Below are positions 54,415 through 63,984 of a DNA stretch of 64,000 nucleotides, in pieces. The DNA lies in contig NZ_JXYP01000014.1 of assembly GCF_000964005.1 (NCBI RefSeq), positions 248,001 through 312,000 on the forward strand. The letters run 5' to 3'. The position numbers and the translations under genes are program-made. The notes below the pieces were generated by a model that was given only the letters and a program-made list of their open reading frames with translations, was not told the DNA's origin and did not search any database. Numbering within the stretch: position 1 is the stretch's first letter; each line of letters opens with the position of its first letter. The stretch is from Williamsia herbipolensis (lineage in GTDB: Bacteria; Actinomycetota; Actinomycetes; Mycobacteriales; Mycobacteriaceae).

Positions 54415-55065
54415 TCATCCCGTCGACCACAGATCGGCCACCGCCACCCCGACCTCGCCGAGGAGCCGGCGCACGAGCGGCAGGCCGATCCCGATGACCG
54501 ACGACGGGTCACCGTCGATGCCGTCGATCAGCCATCCGCCCAGACCGTCGAGGGTGAACCCGCCCGCGACCTCGAGCGGTTCGGCCGAGGCGACGTATGT
54601 GTCGATGGTGGCGTCGTCGGCGTCGGAGAAACGCACGACCGTCGACGACGACTCCCGGGCGCGGGCGGTCACCGAGCCGGCCTCGACCCGCAGCACGCAG
54701 TGCCCGGTCATCAGCTCGGCGGATCGTCCGCGCACCGAACGCCAGTGCGCGCGGGCGACGTCGGCGGTGTGGGGTTTGCCGCTCAGACGACCGTCGAGGA
54801 GCAGCATCGAGTCGCAGCCGATCACCAGCGCGTCGGGCGGGACGTCGGTGGAGTCGACCAGCATGCGTGCCACCGCGTCGGCCTTCGCCTCCGCGAGACG
54901 CGTGACCACCGTCGACGGGGCGGTGTCGGGACCCAGTTCGGCGACGACGGCGTCCTCGTCGACATGGGACACCATCACCCGTGGATCGAGACCCGCGGCG
55001 CGCAGCACCCGCAACCGGGCGGGCGACGCCGACCCGAGGACGACGACCGGTGGCTGCGGACTCAG
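54415..55065 (-). CDS. maf: Maf-family nucleotide pyrophosphatase
   Basis: House-cleaning NTP pyrophosphatase that hydrolyses non-canonical or modified nucleotides; also linked to septum inhibition. About 216 residues. The N-terminal LGSASPARLRVL motif is visible, as are DSMLLLDGRLSGKP with the acidic metal site and the GGFTLDGLGGW segment. No ATG, GTG or TTG lies near the expected N-terminus; CTG 55065 overlaps the accE5 stop as CTGA and gives a normal-length protein. The alternative GTG 55143 would add 26 residues encoded inside accE5. Confidence 0.9.
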   Translation of the reverse strand: MSPQPPVVVLGSASPARLRVLRAAGLDPRVMVSHVDEDAVVAELGPDTAPSTVVTRLAEAKADAVARMLVDSTDVPPDALVIGCDSMLLLDGRLSGKPHTADVARAHWRSVRGRSAELMTGHCVLRVEAGSVTARARESSSTVVRFSDADDATIDTYVASAEPLEVAGGFTLDGLGGWLIDGIDGDPSSVIGIGLPLVRRLLGEVGVAVADLWSTG

Positions 55066-55463
55066 TAGCCGAAGGTGAGGTTGGGGAAGGCGTTCGGTGC
55101 GAGCGGCCACGCGGGACGCAGGCGATCGGTCGGCGTGCCCCACAGGTCCCGCGCCGGCGGCGGTCCGCTGTCGTCGCTCCCGCCGGCACCGGCCAGCACG
55201 GCGACGAGCACCGCGACGTCGGTGTCGGTCGGGTTGCCGCCGACGATGCGCAACAGCGGCCGAGCCGGTGTCGCGGCGTCGGAGGCCGTCGCGTCGGTGT
55301 CAGGGGTGTCGGTCACGGCGTCATCTCCGTTCGCTGCGCTCACAGTGACATCGGTTTCGTTCGCTGCGCTCACAGTGACATCGGTTTCGTTCGCTGCGCT
55401 CACAGTGACATCGGTTTCGTTCGCTGCGCTCACAGTGACATCGGTTTCGTTCGCTGCGCTCAC
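55062..55463 (-). CDS. accE5: Acyl-CoA carboxylase epsilon subunit with N-terminal tandem repeat
   Basis: A 133-residue protein. The conserved epsilon core ([22 protein letters not shown], here split for reading as [10 protein letters not shown] and [10 protein letters not shown]) is followed by an [12 protein letters not shown]-like tail typical of AccE. Epsilon subunits stimulate the AccA3-AccD5 complex. Residues 1-50 consist of four exact [10 protein letters not shown] decapeptides plus a partial one, encoded by 30-bp repeats. Every repeat contains an in-frame GTG, so the true start may be any of 55463, 55433, 55403, 55373 or 55343. GTG 55463 overlaps the accD5 stop (GTGA), favouring it. 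Confidence 0.85.
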   Translation of the reverse strand: MSAANETDVTVSAANETDVTVSAANETDVTVSAANETDVTVSAANGDDAVTDTPDTDATASDAATPARPLLRIVGGNPTDTDVAVLVAVLAGAGGSDDSGPPPARDLWGTPTDRLRPAWPLAPNAFPNLTFGY

Positions 55464-55465
55464 AG
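55328..55465. repeat. 30-bp tandem repeat (four full units plus partial copies) in accE5
   Basis: Unit CGTTCGCTGCGCTCACAGTG followed by ACATCGGTTT, repeated head to tail without spacers and essentially identical. It is in frame with accE5. Such perfect identity indicates recent expansion and likely length variation between strains. Confidence 0.93.
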
Positions 55466-57088
55466 GGGGATGTTCCCGTGCTTCTTCGGCGGCATCGAGA
55501 CCATCTTGCGCTCGAGGAGCTTGAGGGCGGTCGCGATCTGGCCACGGGTGTGCGACGGCGGGATGACCGCGTCGACATAGCCGCGCTCGGCGGCGACATA
55601 CGGGTTCACCAGCGTGTCCTCGTACTCCTGCTGCAACTGCAGACGCAACGCGTCGACGTCCTCGCCGTTGGCCGCGGCCTCCTTGAGGCGGCCGCGGTAG
55701 ACGAACCCGACAGCGCCCGAGGCGCCCATGACCGCGATCTGGGCCGTCGGCCAGGCCAGGTTCACGTCGGCACCCATGTGCTTGGAGCCCATGACGTCGT
55801 ACGCGCCGCCGTAGGCCTTGCGGGTGATGACGGTGATCTTGCCGACGGTCGCCTCGCCGTATGCGTAGAGCAGCTTCGCGCCGCGGCGGATGATCCCGTT
55901 GTATTCCTGCTCGGTGCCCGGCAGGAAGCCGGGGACGTCGACGAGGGTGATGATCGGGATGTTGAAGCAGTCGCAGGTGCGCACGAACCGGGCCGCCTTC
56001 TCCGAGGCGTTGATGTCGAGGCAGCCGGCGAACTGGGTCGGTTGGTTGGCGACGATCCCGACGCTGCGGCCGTCGACCCGACCGAACCCGACGATCACGT
56101 TCGCGGCGTACCCCGCCTGCACCTCGAGGAACTCGTCGTCGTCGAGGATCCGGCGGATCACCTCGTGCATGTCGTAGGGCTGATTCGGCGAGTCGGGGAT
56201 GAGGGTGTCGAGCTCGATGTCCTCGTCGGTGAGCGTGTCCTCGATCGACCCGGCCGCGGGCTGGTCGACGGGCAGACGCGGAGCCTCGCCGCGGTTGTTG
56301 CTCGGCAGGTACCCGAGCAGTTCGCGGACGTAGTCGAGGGCGTCCTCCTCGTCGGAGGCGACGTAGTGCGCCGTACCCGACTTCGACATGTGGGTCTGCG
56401 CGCCGCCGAGATCCTCCATCGTGACGTCCTCGCCGGTGACGGTCTTGATGACGTCGGGGCCGGTGATGAACATCTGGCTGGTCTTGTCGACCATGACGAC
56501 GAAGTCGGTGAGCGCCGGGGAGTAGACGTGGCCACCGGCGGCGGCGCCGAGGATCAGCGAGATCTGGGGGATGACACCCGACGCGCGGACGTTGCGGTGG
56601 AAGATCTCGCCGTAGAGGCCGAGGGACACCACGCCCTCCTGGATGCGGGCGCCGGCGCCGTCGTTGATGCCGATCAGCGGTCGGCCGGTCTTCACCGCGA
56701 GATCCATCACCTTGACGATCTTCTCGCCGTAGACCTCACCGAGGCTGCCGCCGAACACCGTCGAGTCCTGGCTGAAGACACACACCTCGCGGCCGTCGAT
56801 GGTGCCGTACCCGGTCACCACGCCGTCGCCGAGCGGGCGGCGTGAGGCGAGCCCGAAGTTGGTGCTCCGGTGCCGGGCCAACGCGTCGAGTTCGACGAAC
56901 GATCCCTCGTCGAGGAGGTGGGTGATGCGCTCACGGGCGGTGAGCTTGCCCTTCTCGTGGACCTTCTCGATCGCGGCCGGCCCCACCGGTTCGGCGGCCT
57001 CGGCGAGGCGTCCGCGCAGGTCGGCGAGCTTTCCCGCGGTGGTGTGGATGTCGGGTGCGCTGTCGGCGTCGCGCGAGGCAGTCGTCAT
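55460..57088 (-). CDS. accD5: Acyl-CoA carboxylase beta subunit (carboxyltransferase), AccD5
   Basis: A 542-residue carboxyltransferase of the propionyl-CoA carboxylase type. Two crotonase-like halves are visible, with oxyanion glycine pairs in [13 protein letters not shown] and the second-half [12 protein letters not shown]. The extended [12 protein letters not shown] and [10 protein letters not shown] segments are typical of AccD5. With AccA3 (27.1 kb) and AccE5 it makes methylmalonyl- and malonyl-CoA for lipid synthesis. Its ATG is divergent from birA, whose product biotinylates AccA3. Confidence 0.96.
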   Translation of the reverse strand: MTTASRDADSAPDIHTTAGKLADLRGRLAEAAEPVGPAAIEKVHEKGKLTARERITHLLDEGSFVELDALARHRSTNFGLASRRPLGDGVVTGYGTIDGREVCVFSQDSTVFGGSLGEVYGEKIVKVMDLAVKTGRPLIGINDGAGARIQEGVVSLGLYGEIFHRNVRASGVIPQISLILGAAAGGHVYSPALTDFVVMVDKTSQMFITGPDVIKTVTGEDVTMEDLGGAQTHMSKSGTAHYVASDEEDALDYVRELLGYLPSNNRGEAPRLPVDQPAAGSIEDTLTDEDIELDTLIPDSPNQPYDMHEVIRRILDDDEFLEVQAGYAANVIVGFGRVDGRSVGIVANQPTQFAGCLDINASEKAARFVRTCDCFNIPIITLVDVPGFLPGTEQEYNGIIRRGAKLLYAYGEATVGKITVITRKAYGGAYDVMGSKHMGADVNLAWPTAQIAVMGASGAVGFVYRGRLKEAAANGEDVDALRLQLQQEYEDTLVNPYVAAERGYVDAVIPPSHTRGQIATALKLLERKMVSMPPKKHGNIPL

Positions 57089-57199
57089 GGCAACGATGCT
57101 AACGAGCGCACGCTCGGTCGTGCGGACCGACCCAACCTGAGTGTGTCTCATGTTTGGTCGGCGACGCCCCCGTGGACCCGCCGGGCCTAGGGTGATCGC

Positions 57200-58033
57200 A
57201 TGTCTGCGGCGCCTCCCGAACCCGTCCCGTTCGAGCCGGTGCGGCCCGACGCCGTCGAAGCGGTCGCCGGTCCGTCGTGGGGTCCGATCGAGGTGGTGGA
57301 CCGCACCGGGTCGACGAACGCCGACCTGGTGGCCCGCTGCGCCGAGCAGGATTGTGTCGGTGCGGTGCTGATCGCCGAGGAGCAGGTCGACGGGCGGGGC
57401 CGGCAGGGGCGTCGGTGGGTGTCGGTCCCGGGCACCCACCTGGCGATGTCGATGGTCGTCGACGCCCACGGCCCGGCGGCGGCCGGCGCGCTGGGATGGA
57501 TCCCGCTGCTCACCGGTGTGGCGGTGGTCGCCGCGATCGTCGAGGTCACCGGTGTCTCCTCGCAGGTGAAATGGCCCAACGACGTACTCGTCGACGGCCT
57601 GAAGGTGTCGGGGATCCTCGCCGAACTCGCGCATGGCCCCCAGGACTCGGGGGTCGGGAGATCGGTGGTGGTCGGCATCGGCGTCAACACCGGGCTGTCG
57701 GCCGACGCGTTGCCCGTCCCGACGGCGACGTCGTTGAACCTCGTCACCGGCACGTCGGTGGACCGTTCACGGTTGGCCGGTGCGGTCCTGGCCTCGATGG
57801 CGCGGGAACTGTCCCGATGGCCCCACGACCTCGCCGCGCTCGCCGAGGACTATCGCGCGGTGTGCGGGACGCTCGGGACGCGGGTGCGGGTCGACCTGCC
57901 GCAGTCGAGGACCCTGGTCGGGACGGCGTCCGACGTCGACGAGACCGGCCGGATCGTCATCACGCCGGAGTCCGGCGGGCCCGCGATCGCGGTCAACGCC
58001 GGCGACGTGACCCACCTGCGGCCGCTGACCTGA
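57200..58033 (+). CDS. birA: Biotin-[acyl-CoA carboxylase] ligase
   Basis: A 277-residue biotin protein ligase that makes biotinyl-5'-AMP and transfers biotin to the AKMEN-type lysine (here AccA3 Lys564). The biotin/AMP loop GRGRQGR, the SMVVD segment and [17 protein letters not shown] are visible. There is no N-terminal winged helix, so it is not a BirA repressor. The 111-nt gap to accD5 holds both divergent promoters. Confidence 0.95.
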   Translation: MSAAPPEPVPFEPVRPDAVEAVAGPSWGPIEVVDRTGSTNADLVARCAEQDCVGAVLIAEEQVDGRGRQGRRWVSVPGTHLAMSMVVDAHGPAAAGALGWIPLLTGVAVVAAIVEVTGVSSQVKWPNDVLVDGLKVSGILAELAHGPQDSGVGRSVVVGIGVNTGLSADALPVPTATSLNLVTGTSVDRSRLAGAVLASMARELSRWPHDLAALAEDYRAVCGTLGTRVRVDLPQSRTLVGTASDVDETGRIVITPESGGPAIAVNAGDVTHLRPLT

Positions 58034-58705
58034 TCAGCGGTAGCTCTCCACGCTCTTCGAACCCATCGCGGAGATGAGGAACAGGATGGGCAGTCCGATC
58101 ACGAGGTGCATGATCGCGGTGCCGATTCCGGTGGTCCACTCCTGCGACAGCAGCAGGGGAAGCAGGACCGCGGCGGCGATCAGCAGGCCCACGATCCAGC
58201 TGAAGAACTGATCGGGCGACGGCGTGGTCAGCTGCAGCACGTACCAGAGCGCACCGGCGAGCAGCGCGCAGAGCGCCCCGACGACGGCGAACCAGTACTC
58301 GTCCTGCGACACCGGGTTCCAGACCCCGAACTTGCCGGTCTCGGTGATGCGTTGGCTGATGACCCGGATGATCCATGCGATCAACCACGCCGCGAGAGCG
58401 GTGACGACCGCGGTCGCCAGCACGCCGCCGATGAACAGCCCGGTGTTGATCTGCGGTCCGCGCCGCGGCGGTCGGGGCGCGCGGGCCCGCTTCGCCTGCG
58501 CCGGATGGGGATCGGCGTAGCGGTCGCGCGCATACGGATCATTGCCGTACGAGCCCGCGGCGTAGGAGTCCGCCGCATAGGCGGAGGTGTTGCCGTAGGA
58601 GTCCCCGCGGTACGCATCGGCCCGGTACGGGTCGTGGTCGGCCTGGCCGTACGCGCGCGTGCGCGGGTCGTCGGGCTCGTTCGGGTACTGGGGTCGTGGG
58701 CTCAT
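58034..58705 (-). CDS. Four-helix membrane protein with Tyr-rich N-terminus
   Basis: A 223-residue protein of unknown function. Residues 17-65 are a Tyr/Asp/Gly/Ser-rich low-complexity tract with repeated DxYx-type units (DPYRADAYRGDSY and SYGNDPYARDRY). A basic KRARAPRPPRRG segment and then four hydrophobic helices follow: near LFIGGVLATAVVTALAAWLI, WFAVVGALCALLAGALWYVL, WIVGLLIAAAVLLPLLL and MHLVIGLPILFLI. GGGAGG upstream supports the ATG. Its stop adjoins the birA stop. It is divergent from the PH-domain gene. Confidence 0.78.
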   Translation of the reverse strand: MSPRPQYPNEPDDPRTRAYGQADHDPYRADAYRGDSYGNTSAYAADSYAAGSYGNDPYARDRYADPHPAQAKRARAPRPPRRGPQINTGLFIGGVLATAVVTALAAWLIAWIIRVISQRITETGKFGVWNPVSQDEYWFAVVGALCALLAGALWYVLQLTTPSPDQFFSWIVGLLIAAAVLLPLLLSQEWTTGIGTAIMHLVIGLPILFLISAMGSKSVESYR

Positions 58706-58886
58706 CGGGCGCCTCCCGCTCGGGTGTGTTCCCGCCGCCGGGACCGGCGTTCGGTTCGGAGCGATCGTCGCCCGAGTGTAGCGAGTCGGCACCCGCCGAC
58801 ACCGCGACACGGGGCCCGCGATGTCCGATCTAGGGCTAGCCTCATCATCGCCGCACCCGCGCGGACACCTGGCGAAAGGCGCACCG

Positions 58887-59426
58887 ATGGGGTACCCGGA
58901 GAACATCCTCGCCGACGGCGAGCACGTCGTCCTGCACCGTCATCCGCACTGGAAGTGCCTGATCCTGCCCACGCTGATCTTCCTGGTGGTAACCGCGCTC
59001 GCGGGCGTCGCCGCGGGTTACACCTCGAGTGATCTCTCCGGATCGACACGGTCGGTGCTGTGGATCGTGATCGCGGTCGTGTGGGCGGTGGTGGTCGTCT
59101 GGTTCTTCCTGCGACCCCTGATCTCCTGGCGCACCACCCACTTCGTCCTGACCGACCGGCGTGTCACCTTCCGCAACGGGATCCTCACGCGGTCGGGCAT
59201 CGACATCCCGTTGCAGCGGATCAACTCCGTCGAGTTCCGACACGGCGTGATCGACCGGATGCTGCGCACCGGGACCCTGATCATCGAGTCGGCGTCGGAG
59301 GATCCGTTGTCGTTCGACGACATCCCGCAGGTCGAGAAGGTCCATTCGCTGCTTTACCACGAGGTGTTCGACCCCGAGTCCGGCACGCGGCCCGGGGACG
59401 GGTTCGACGGCGGTCGACGGCGCTGA
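58887..59426 (+). CDS. Bacterial PH-domain membrane protein (Rv3278c type)
   Basis: A 179-residue protein with two hydrophobic helices (LILPTLIFLVVTALAGVAAG and VLWIVIAVVWAVVVVWFFL), followed by a bPH2 (YdbS/YdbT-like) domain recognisable by TTHFVLTDRRVTFRNG, SGIDIPLQRINSVEF and a terminal RMLRTGTLIIESAS. The mycobacterial counterpart lies next to birA as here. The role, possibly in envelope lipid binding, is unproven. Confidence 0.9.
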   Translation: MGYPENILADGEHVVLHRHPHWKCLILPTLIFLVVTALAGVAAGYTSSDLSGSTRSVLWIVIAVVWAVVVVWFFLRPLISWRTTHFVLTDRRVTFRNGILTRSGIDIPLQRINSVEFRHGVIDRMLRTGTLIIESASEDPLSFDDIPQVEKVHSLLYHEVFDPESGTRPGDGFDGGRRR

Positions 59427-59442
59427 TCCGTACCGTGTTCTC

Positions 59443-60120
59443 GTGACCGACGTATTGCTGGCCGAAGACGACGAGGCCATCGCCGGGCCCCTGGCCCGTG
59501 CACTCACCCGCGAGGGGTACGGGTGCGAGATCGTGACGACCGGACCCGACGCGCTCGAACGGGCCCGCGACAACCGGTTCGAGCTGCTCGTCCTCGATCT
59601 CGGGCTGCCCGAGATGGACGGCCTCGAGGTGTGCCGTCGTGTGCGCGCCGCGCGGCCGCAACTCGCCGTCCTCATGCTCACCGCCCGCACCGACGAGGTC
59701 GACTTCGTGGTGGGCCTCGACGCCGGTGCCGACGACTACGTCGGCAAACCGTTCCGACTCGCCGAGCTGCTGGCCCGGGTGCGCGCGCTGCTGCGCCGCA
59801 AGCAGGGCGTCGACCTGGTGCTCGAGGCCGGCGACATCCAACTCGACGCCCGCGGTCGGCGGGTGTTGGTGGGCGGCAGGGACGCGACGCTGGCCAACCG
59901 CGAGTTCGACCTGCTGCGCTTCCTGATGGAACGGGGCGGCGAGGTGGTCAGCCGTGAGGAGATCCTCACCGAGGTGTGGGGATCTGCGGATCTGCGATCG
60001 TCGAAGACCCTGGACATGCACGTGTCGTGGCTGCGGCGGAAGATCGGGGACGATCAGGCCGGTCGCACCAAGCGGATCGTCACCGTGCGCGGTGTCGGCT
60101 TCCGGTTCGATCCCGACTAA
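59443..60120 (+). CDS. OmpR-family response regulator
   Basis: A 225-residue transcription regulator. Receiver domain 1-120 has acidic residues Asp9/Asp10, phospho-acceptor Asp52 in VLDLGLPEMDG, and Lys in GKPFRLAEL. The C-terminal winged helix (about 130-222) ends RTKRIVTVRGVGFRF. GTG 59443 follows the PH gene by 16 nt. It is paired with the sensor kinase downstream and may be cotranscribed with the PH gene. Confidence 0.93.
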   Translation: MTDVLLAEDDEAIAGPLARALTREGYGCEIVTTGPDALERARDNRFELLVLDLGLPEMDGLEVCRRVRAARPQLAVLMLTARTDEVDFVVGLDAGADDYVGKPFRLAELLARVRALLRRKQGVDLVLEAGDIQLDARGRRVLVGGRDATLANREFDLLRFLMERGGEVVSREEILTEVWGSADLRSSKTLDMHVSWLRRKIGDDQAGRTKRIVTVRGVGFRFDPD

Positions 60121-60151
60121 ATCCCCATCACCGACCGAGAAGAGGCGCGCG

Positions 60152-61468
60152 GTGCGCAGACGGATCCTGCTGTCGATGATCGCCATGGTGATGGGCATCG
60201 GGTTCCTGCTCGGGCTGCCGCTGATGTTCACCGCGTGGTGGTGGGTCGACGACCTCGCCCATCAGGATCTCGACCAGCGGCTCAAGCGGGTGTCGGGTGA
60301 GCTGATCGACCAGGAATCCGACGGCGGGCCGAACGCCGTGGCCCTCGACACCGCCCCGTTCCGTCTCCTGCTCCCCGCGGGCGGCCGTCTGGAACTGGAG
60401 TACCCGGCGGCGCCCGGCGAGAGTGACCGCACCGCGATCGGCGACACCCTCGACGGCGCGACGGTGAGCGAGTCGGTGAGCCTCGGCGACGCCGGCGCGA
60501 TCACCATGGAGATCCCGTTGTCGCAGGTGCGCGGCAATCAGTGGACCGCGGTGGGCGTGGTCGCACTGGTCCTCACCGCGTCGGTCGCGGCCGGCACCGT
60601 CGTCGCGGCGGTGACCGCGAAACGCCTCGCCGACCCCCTCGAGGAACTCGCCGAACGTGCCTCGAGCATGGCGCAGGGCGACTTCCACTCCGCGTGGAAA
60701 TCGCACGGCATCGTCGAACTCGACCGTGTGTCGAGCGCGCTCGAGGTCGCCAACCGCGAGATCGCGCTGCGCCTCGAACGCGAGGGCGAGATCGTCGGCG
60801 AGGTGTCCCATCAGCTACGGAGCCGTCTCACCGCGATCCAGCTGCGGCTCGACGAGCTCTCGCTGCATCCCGACCCCGATGTCGTCGACGAGGCCGAGGC
60901 GGCACACGAGCAGGTCGAGCGGCTCAATCGCGAACTCGACGAGCTGATCGCGGTGTCCCGCGACTCCGCCGTGCTGCCGACGGGGCCGATCGACGTCCAC
61001 GGCACCGTCGATCCGTTGGTCCGGGACTTCACCGAGTCGTTCCACCAGGCCGGGCGTGAGCTGGAGGTGACCTATTCGGGCGAGAGCACCGCCTGGGCGA
61101 CCCCGAGCCGGCTGCGCGAGGCGGTCTCGGTGCTCATCGACAACTCCCTGCGCCACGGCGGCGGGGTGTGTCGGGTGGAGGTCGCCGAACTGGTGGGGGC
61201 GGGCATGTTGCGGGTCGCGGTGGGTGACGAGGGGTCCGGCGTCCCCGACGACCGCGTGCAGCTGATCTTCCGGCGCGGCTACTCCGCGGCCGGGTCGAGC
61301 GGCGTCGGGCTGTCGCTGGCGCGTGCGTTGGTCGAGGCCGACGGCGGGCGACTCGAGCTGACGACCCGTCGTCCGGCGACGTTCAGCATCGTGGTGCCGA
61401 CCGGCGAGGGCGGGCCGCTCACCGGTCCGCGTGATCGGGTGGCGGTGGCCGTCCGCGAGCCACGCTGA
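60152..61468 (+). CDS. Sensor histidine kinase
   Basis: A membrane-bound HisKA/HATPase kinase of 438 residues. First transmembrane helix near 8-30 and the second near 133-155 flank a roughly 100-residue extracytoplasmic sensor region. A HAMP linker follows. The phosphorylated residue is His220 in EVSHQLRSRL, then the N-box LIDNSLRHGGG, DEGSGVP and GVGLSLARALVEADGG. Lies 31 nt behind its response regulator. The GTG at 60152 gives MRRRILLSM. The stimulus is unknown. Confidence 0.93.
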   Translation: MRRRILLSMIAMVMGIGFLLGLPLMFTAWWWVDDLAHQDLDQRLKRVSGELIDQESDGGPNAVALDTAPFRLLLPAGGRLELEYPAAPGESDRTAIGDTLDGATVSESVSLGDAGAITMEIPLSQVRGNQWTAVGVVALVLTASVAAGTVVAAVTAKRLADPLEELAERASSMAQGDFHSAWKSHGIVELDRVSSALEVANREIALRLEREGEIVGEVSHQLRSRLTAIQLRLDELSLHPDPDVVDEAEAAHEQVERLNRELDELIAVSRDSAVLPTGPIDVHGTVDPLVRDFTESFHQAGRELEVTYSGESTAWATPSRLREAVSVLIDNSLRHGGGVCRVEVAELVGAGMLRVAVGDEGSGVPDDRVQLIFRRGYSAAGSSGVGLSLARALVEADGGRLELTTRRPATFSIVVPTGEGGPLTGPRDRVAVAVREPR

Positions 61469-61481
61469 GGCGTCTTAGCCG

Positions 61482-62048
61482 TCAGCGACGGCCGAGCGAG
61501 TCGGGGTCGGCGTCGCCGATGGTGACCTGACCGGTGGCGAGGGCTTCGACCTCGGTGTCCTCGTTGCCCTGTGTCTCGGGGAACGCGAACTTCCGCAGCG
61601 CCCAGAACCGGAACACCATCTGCAGGACGTTGCCGATGACGTATCCGAGGATGAAGTCGATGACCACGAGCGCGGCGACGCTCGCGTGGTTGCGGACGTC
61701 GAACAGGTTGTTGGCGATGAACAGGGGCGCGGCCTGCAGGACCACACCCATTCCGCTGATCACGAAGAACAGCAGCGCCTCGTGGTGGGTCTCGCGGCCG
61801 CCGCGGTTCTTGAACGCCCACTCCCGGTTGAGGACGTAGCTCAGCAGGGTCGCGAGCGTGCCCGAGATGACCTTCGCGATCACGGGCTTCTGCTCGAGGA
61901 TGGTGAGGCTCAACGAGTAGAAGATGGCCATGTCGAAGACCATCGTGGTGCCACCGACCATCGCGAACTTGATCAGTTCGTGGTGGCGGAGCGCCAGTCG
62001 CCGGATCGGCGCCGGGGTACGGGCAATGAGCCCGTCGATAGTCGACAC
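61482..62048 (-). CDS. GtrA-family membrane protein
   Basis: A 188-residue protein with the four hydrophobic helices of the GtrA family: FAMVGGTTMVFDMAIFYSL, VISGTLATLLSYVLN, ALLFFVISGMGVVLQAA and VVIDFILGYVIGNVLQM. It also has the NREWAFKNRGG loop. GtrA-like proteins flip or hold polyprenyl-phosphate sugars for cell-wall glycosylation. The mycobacterial counterpart is Rv3277, in the same place beside purK. The GTG start at 62048 is divergent from purK. Confidence 0.9.
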   Translation of the reverse strand: MSTIDGLIARTPAPIRRLALRHHELIKFAMVGGTTMVFDMAIFYSLSLTILEQKPVIAKVISGTLATLLSYVLNREWAFKNRGGRETHHEALLFFVISGMGVVLQAAPLFIANNLFDVRNHASVAALVVIDFILGYVIGNVLQMVFRFWALRKFAFPETQGNEDTEVEALATGQVTIGDADPDSLGRR

Positions 62049-62177
62049 AAGTCACGAGTCTACGAAACGATCGGCGAAACATTGTCATCGTGGCGGTGAA
62101 CTGCGGGGTCGGTGGGTGACCCACCCGACGGCGGTGCGTCATCGCGGAGCGGGTCGGGCGTGACACCATGGTCAGCC

Positions 62178-63434
62178 GTGAGCCAAGAGTCGACGGGTCA
62201 GAACACAGCGCCGCGCGCCGTCGCGAGCGGGCCGGGCGCGTTGCCGACGGTGGCGATGATCGGCGGTGGGCAGCTCGCGCGGATGACGCACCAGGCCGCG
62301 ATCGCGCTGGGGCAGCGGCTCCGGGTGTTGGCGGCCTCGGCTGACGAACCCGCGGCACTCGTCACCCCCGACGTCGTGCTCGGCTCCCACGACGACCTCG
62401 ACGACCTGCGACGGGTGGCCGCGGGCGCGGTCGCGGTCACCTTCGATCACGAGGGGGTCCCGACCGACCTCCTGCACGCGCTGGTGGCCGAGGGCGTGAA
62501 CGTGCTGCCGCCGCCCGAGGCGCTCGTCCATGCGCAGGACAAGTCCGTGATGCGCCGCAGACTGTCGGAGATGGGGCTGCCGGTTCCCGACTTCGTCGAC
62601 CTCGACGGCCCCGACGCCGAGGCGACGCTGCGCGGCTTCTTCGCCCGCCACGACGGGCGCGTCGTGCTCAAGGCGATCCGCGGCGGGTACGACGGTCGCG
62701 GCGTGTGGATGCCCGACGATCTCGACGACGCCGTCGCGGTGCTGACACGATCGGTCGCCGACGGCACGCCCTTGCTGGCCGAGGCCCGGGTCGCGATGCG
62801 CCGCGAACTGTCGGCGATGGTGGCGCGCTCGCCGTTCGGTCAGGGCGCGGTGTGGCCGGTGGTGGAGACCGTGCAGCGCAACGGGCAGTGTGCGGTCGTG
62901 ATCGCCCCCGCACCGGATCTCTCCGACGAGCTCGCCACCCAGGCGCAGACGATCGCGCTGCGACTGGCGAACGAGCTCGGCGTCGTCGGGGTGATGGCGG
63001 TCGAGTTGTTCGAGACACAGGACGGCCGGCTGTCGATCAACGAGCTCGCGATGCGTCCGCACAACAGCGGTCACTGGTCGATGGACGGGGCGGTCACCGG
63101 GCAGTTCGAGCAGCACCTGCGTGCGGTACTCGACTATCCGCTGGGGGACACCCGCGCCCGTGCGGAGGTCACCGTGATGGCCAACATCCTCGGCGCCGAC
63201 TCGGCGCCGGCGATGTCGATGGACGAGCGGTGCCACCACCTGATGGCCCGGATGCCCGACGCCCGCGTGCACCTGTACGCGAAAGGTGAACGGCCCGAAC
63301 GCAAGATCGGTCACGTGAACATCGTCGGTGCACCCGGCGACGATGTCGCGACCGTGCGCGAACGCGCCGAGCGGGCGGCGCACTGGATGTCGACCGCGGT
63401 GTGGACCGACGGGTGGGATGAACACGATGGATGA
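62178..63434 (+). CDS. purK: N5-carboxyaminoimidazole ribonucleotide synthase
   Basis: ATP-grasp enzyme of about 418 residues that converts AIR, bicarbonate and ATP to N5-CAIR in de novo purine synthesis. The N-terminal [10 protein letters not shown] signature is visible, with the [14 protein letters not shown]-binding loop, [13 protein letters not shown] near the active site and a C-terminal NILG segment. The start is uncertain: GTG 62178 or other upstream GTG/ATG codons. It overlaps purE. Confidence 0.95.
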   Translation: MSQESTGQNTAPRAVASGPGALPTVAMIGGGQLARMTHQAAIALGQRLRVLAASADEPAALVTPDVVLGSHDDLDDLRRVAAGAVAVTFDHEGVPTDLLHALVAEGVNVLPPPEALVHAQDKSVMRRRLSEMGLPVPDFVDLDGPDAEATLRGFFARHDGRVVLKAIRGGYDGRGVWMPDDLDDAVAVLTRSVADGTPLLAEARVAMRRELSAMVARSPFGQGAVWPVVETVQRNGQCAVVIAPAPDLSDELATQAQTIALRLANELGVVGVMAVELFETQDGRLSINELAMRPHNSGHWSMDGAVTGQFEQHLRAVLDYPLGDTRARAEVTVMANILGADSAPAMSMDERCHHLMARMPDARVHLYAKGERPERKIGHVNIVGAPGDDVATVRERAERAAHWMSTAVWTDGWDEHDG

Positions 63435-63984
63435 TGCGACGCGACCCGATCCGATCGCCCCCGATCCGGCCGGCACGAGTCCCTCGGGTCCCCGTGTGGG
63501 CCTCATCATGGGCAGCGATTCCGACTGGCCGACGATGGAGGCCGCCGCCGAGGCGCTCGCCGAGTTCGAGGTGCCGTTCGAGGTGGGTGTCGTCTCGGCG
63601 CACCGCACCCCGCAGCGCATGCTCGACTACGCCGCCGGGGCCGCCGACCGCGGCATCTCGGTGATCATCGCCGGTGCCGGCGGCGCTGCGCACCTGCCGG
63701 GAATGGTGGCCTCGGCCACGCCGCTGCCGGTGATCGGTGTCCCCGTGCCGCTGAAGTATCTCGACGGCATGGACTCGCTGCTGTCGATCGTGCAGATGCC
63801 CGCCGGGGTGCCGGTGGCGACGGTGTCGATCGGTGGGGCCCGCAACGCGGGGCTGCTGGCGGTGCGGATCATCGCCACCGCCGACCCGGTCCTGCTGGCC
63901 CGGATGCAGGCGTTCCAGCGCAACCTCGAACGGATGGTCCTCGAGAAGGACGCGGCGTTGCGCCGCACCCTCATCGGCGACTGA
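63418..63984 (+). CDS. purE: N5-CAIR mutase
   Basis: Class I PurE of about 188 residues, converting N5-CAIR from PurK to CAIR. The core [14 protein letters not shown] substrate loop is visible, as are SAHRTPQRM with its catalytic His, the [11 protein letters not shown] loop and [12 protein letters not shown]. An N-terminal extension of about 25 Pro/Asp-rich residues precedes the core. ATG 63418 or 63427, both inside the 3' end of purK, indicate tight coupling. Sixteen bases follow it in the window. Confidence 0.95.
   Translation: MNTMDDATRPDPIAPDPAGTSPSGPRVGLIMGSDSDWPTMEAAAEALAEFEVPFEVGVVSAHRTPQRMLDYAAGAADRGISVIIAGAGGAAHLPGMVASATPLPVIGVPVPLKYLDGMDSLLSIVQMPAGVPVATVSIGGARNAGLLAVRIIATADPVLLARMQAFQRNLERMVLEKDAALRRTLIGD

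Noticed and set aside
55328-55465. Possible CRISPR array
   Set aside because: The 30-bp units are directly adjacent with no spacers, are in frame within accE5 and have no cas genes nearby.
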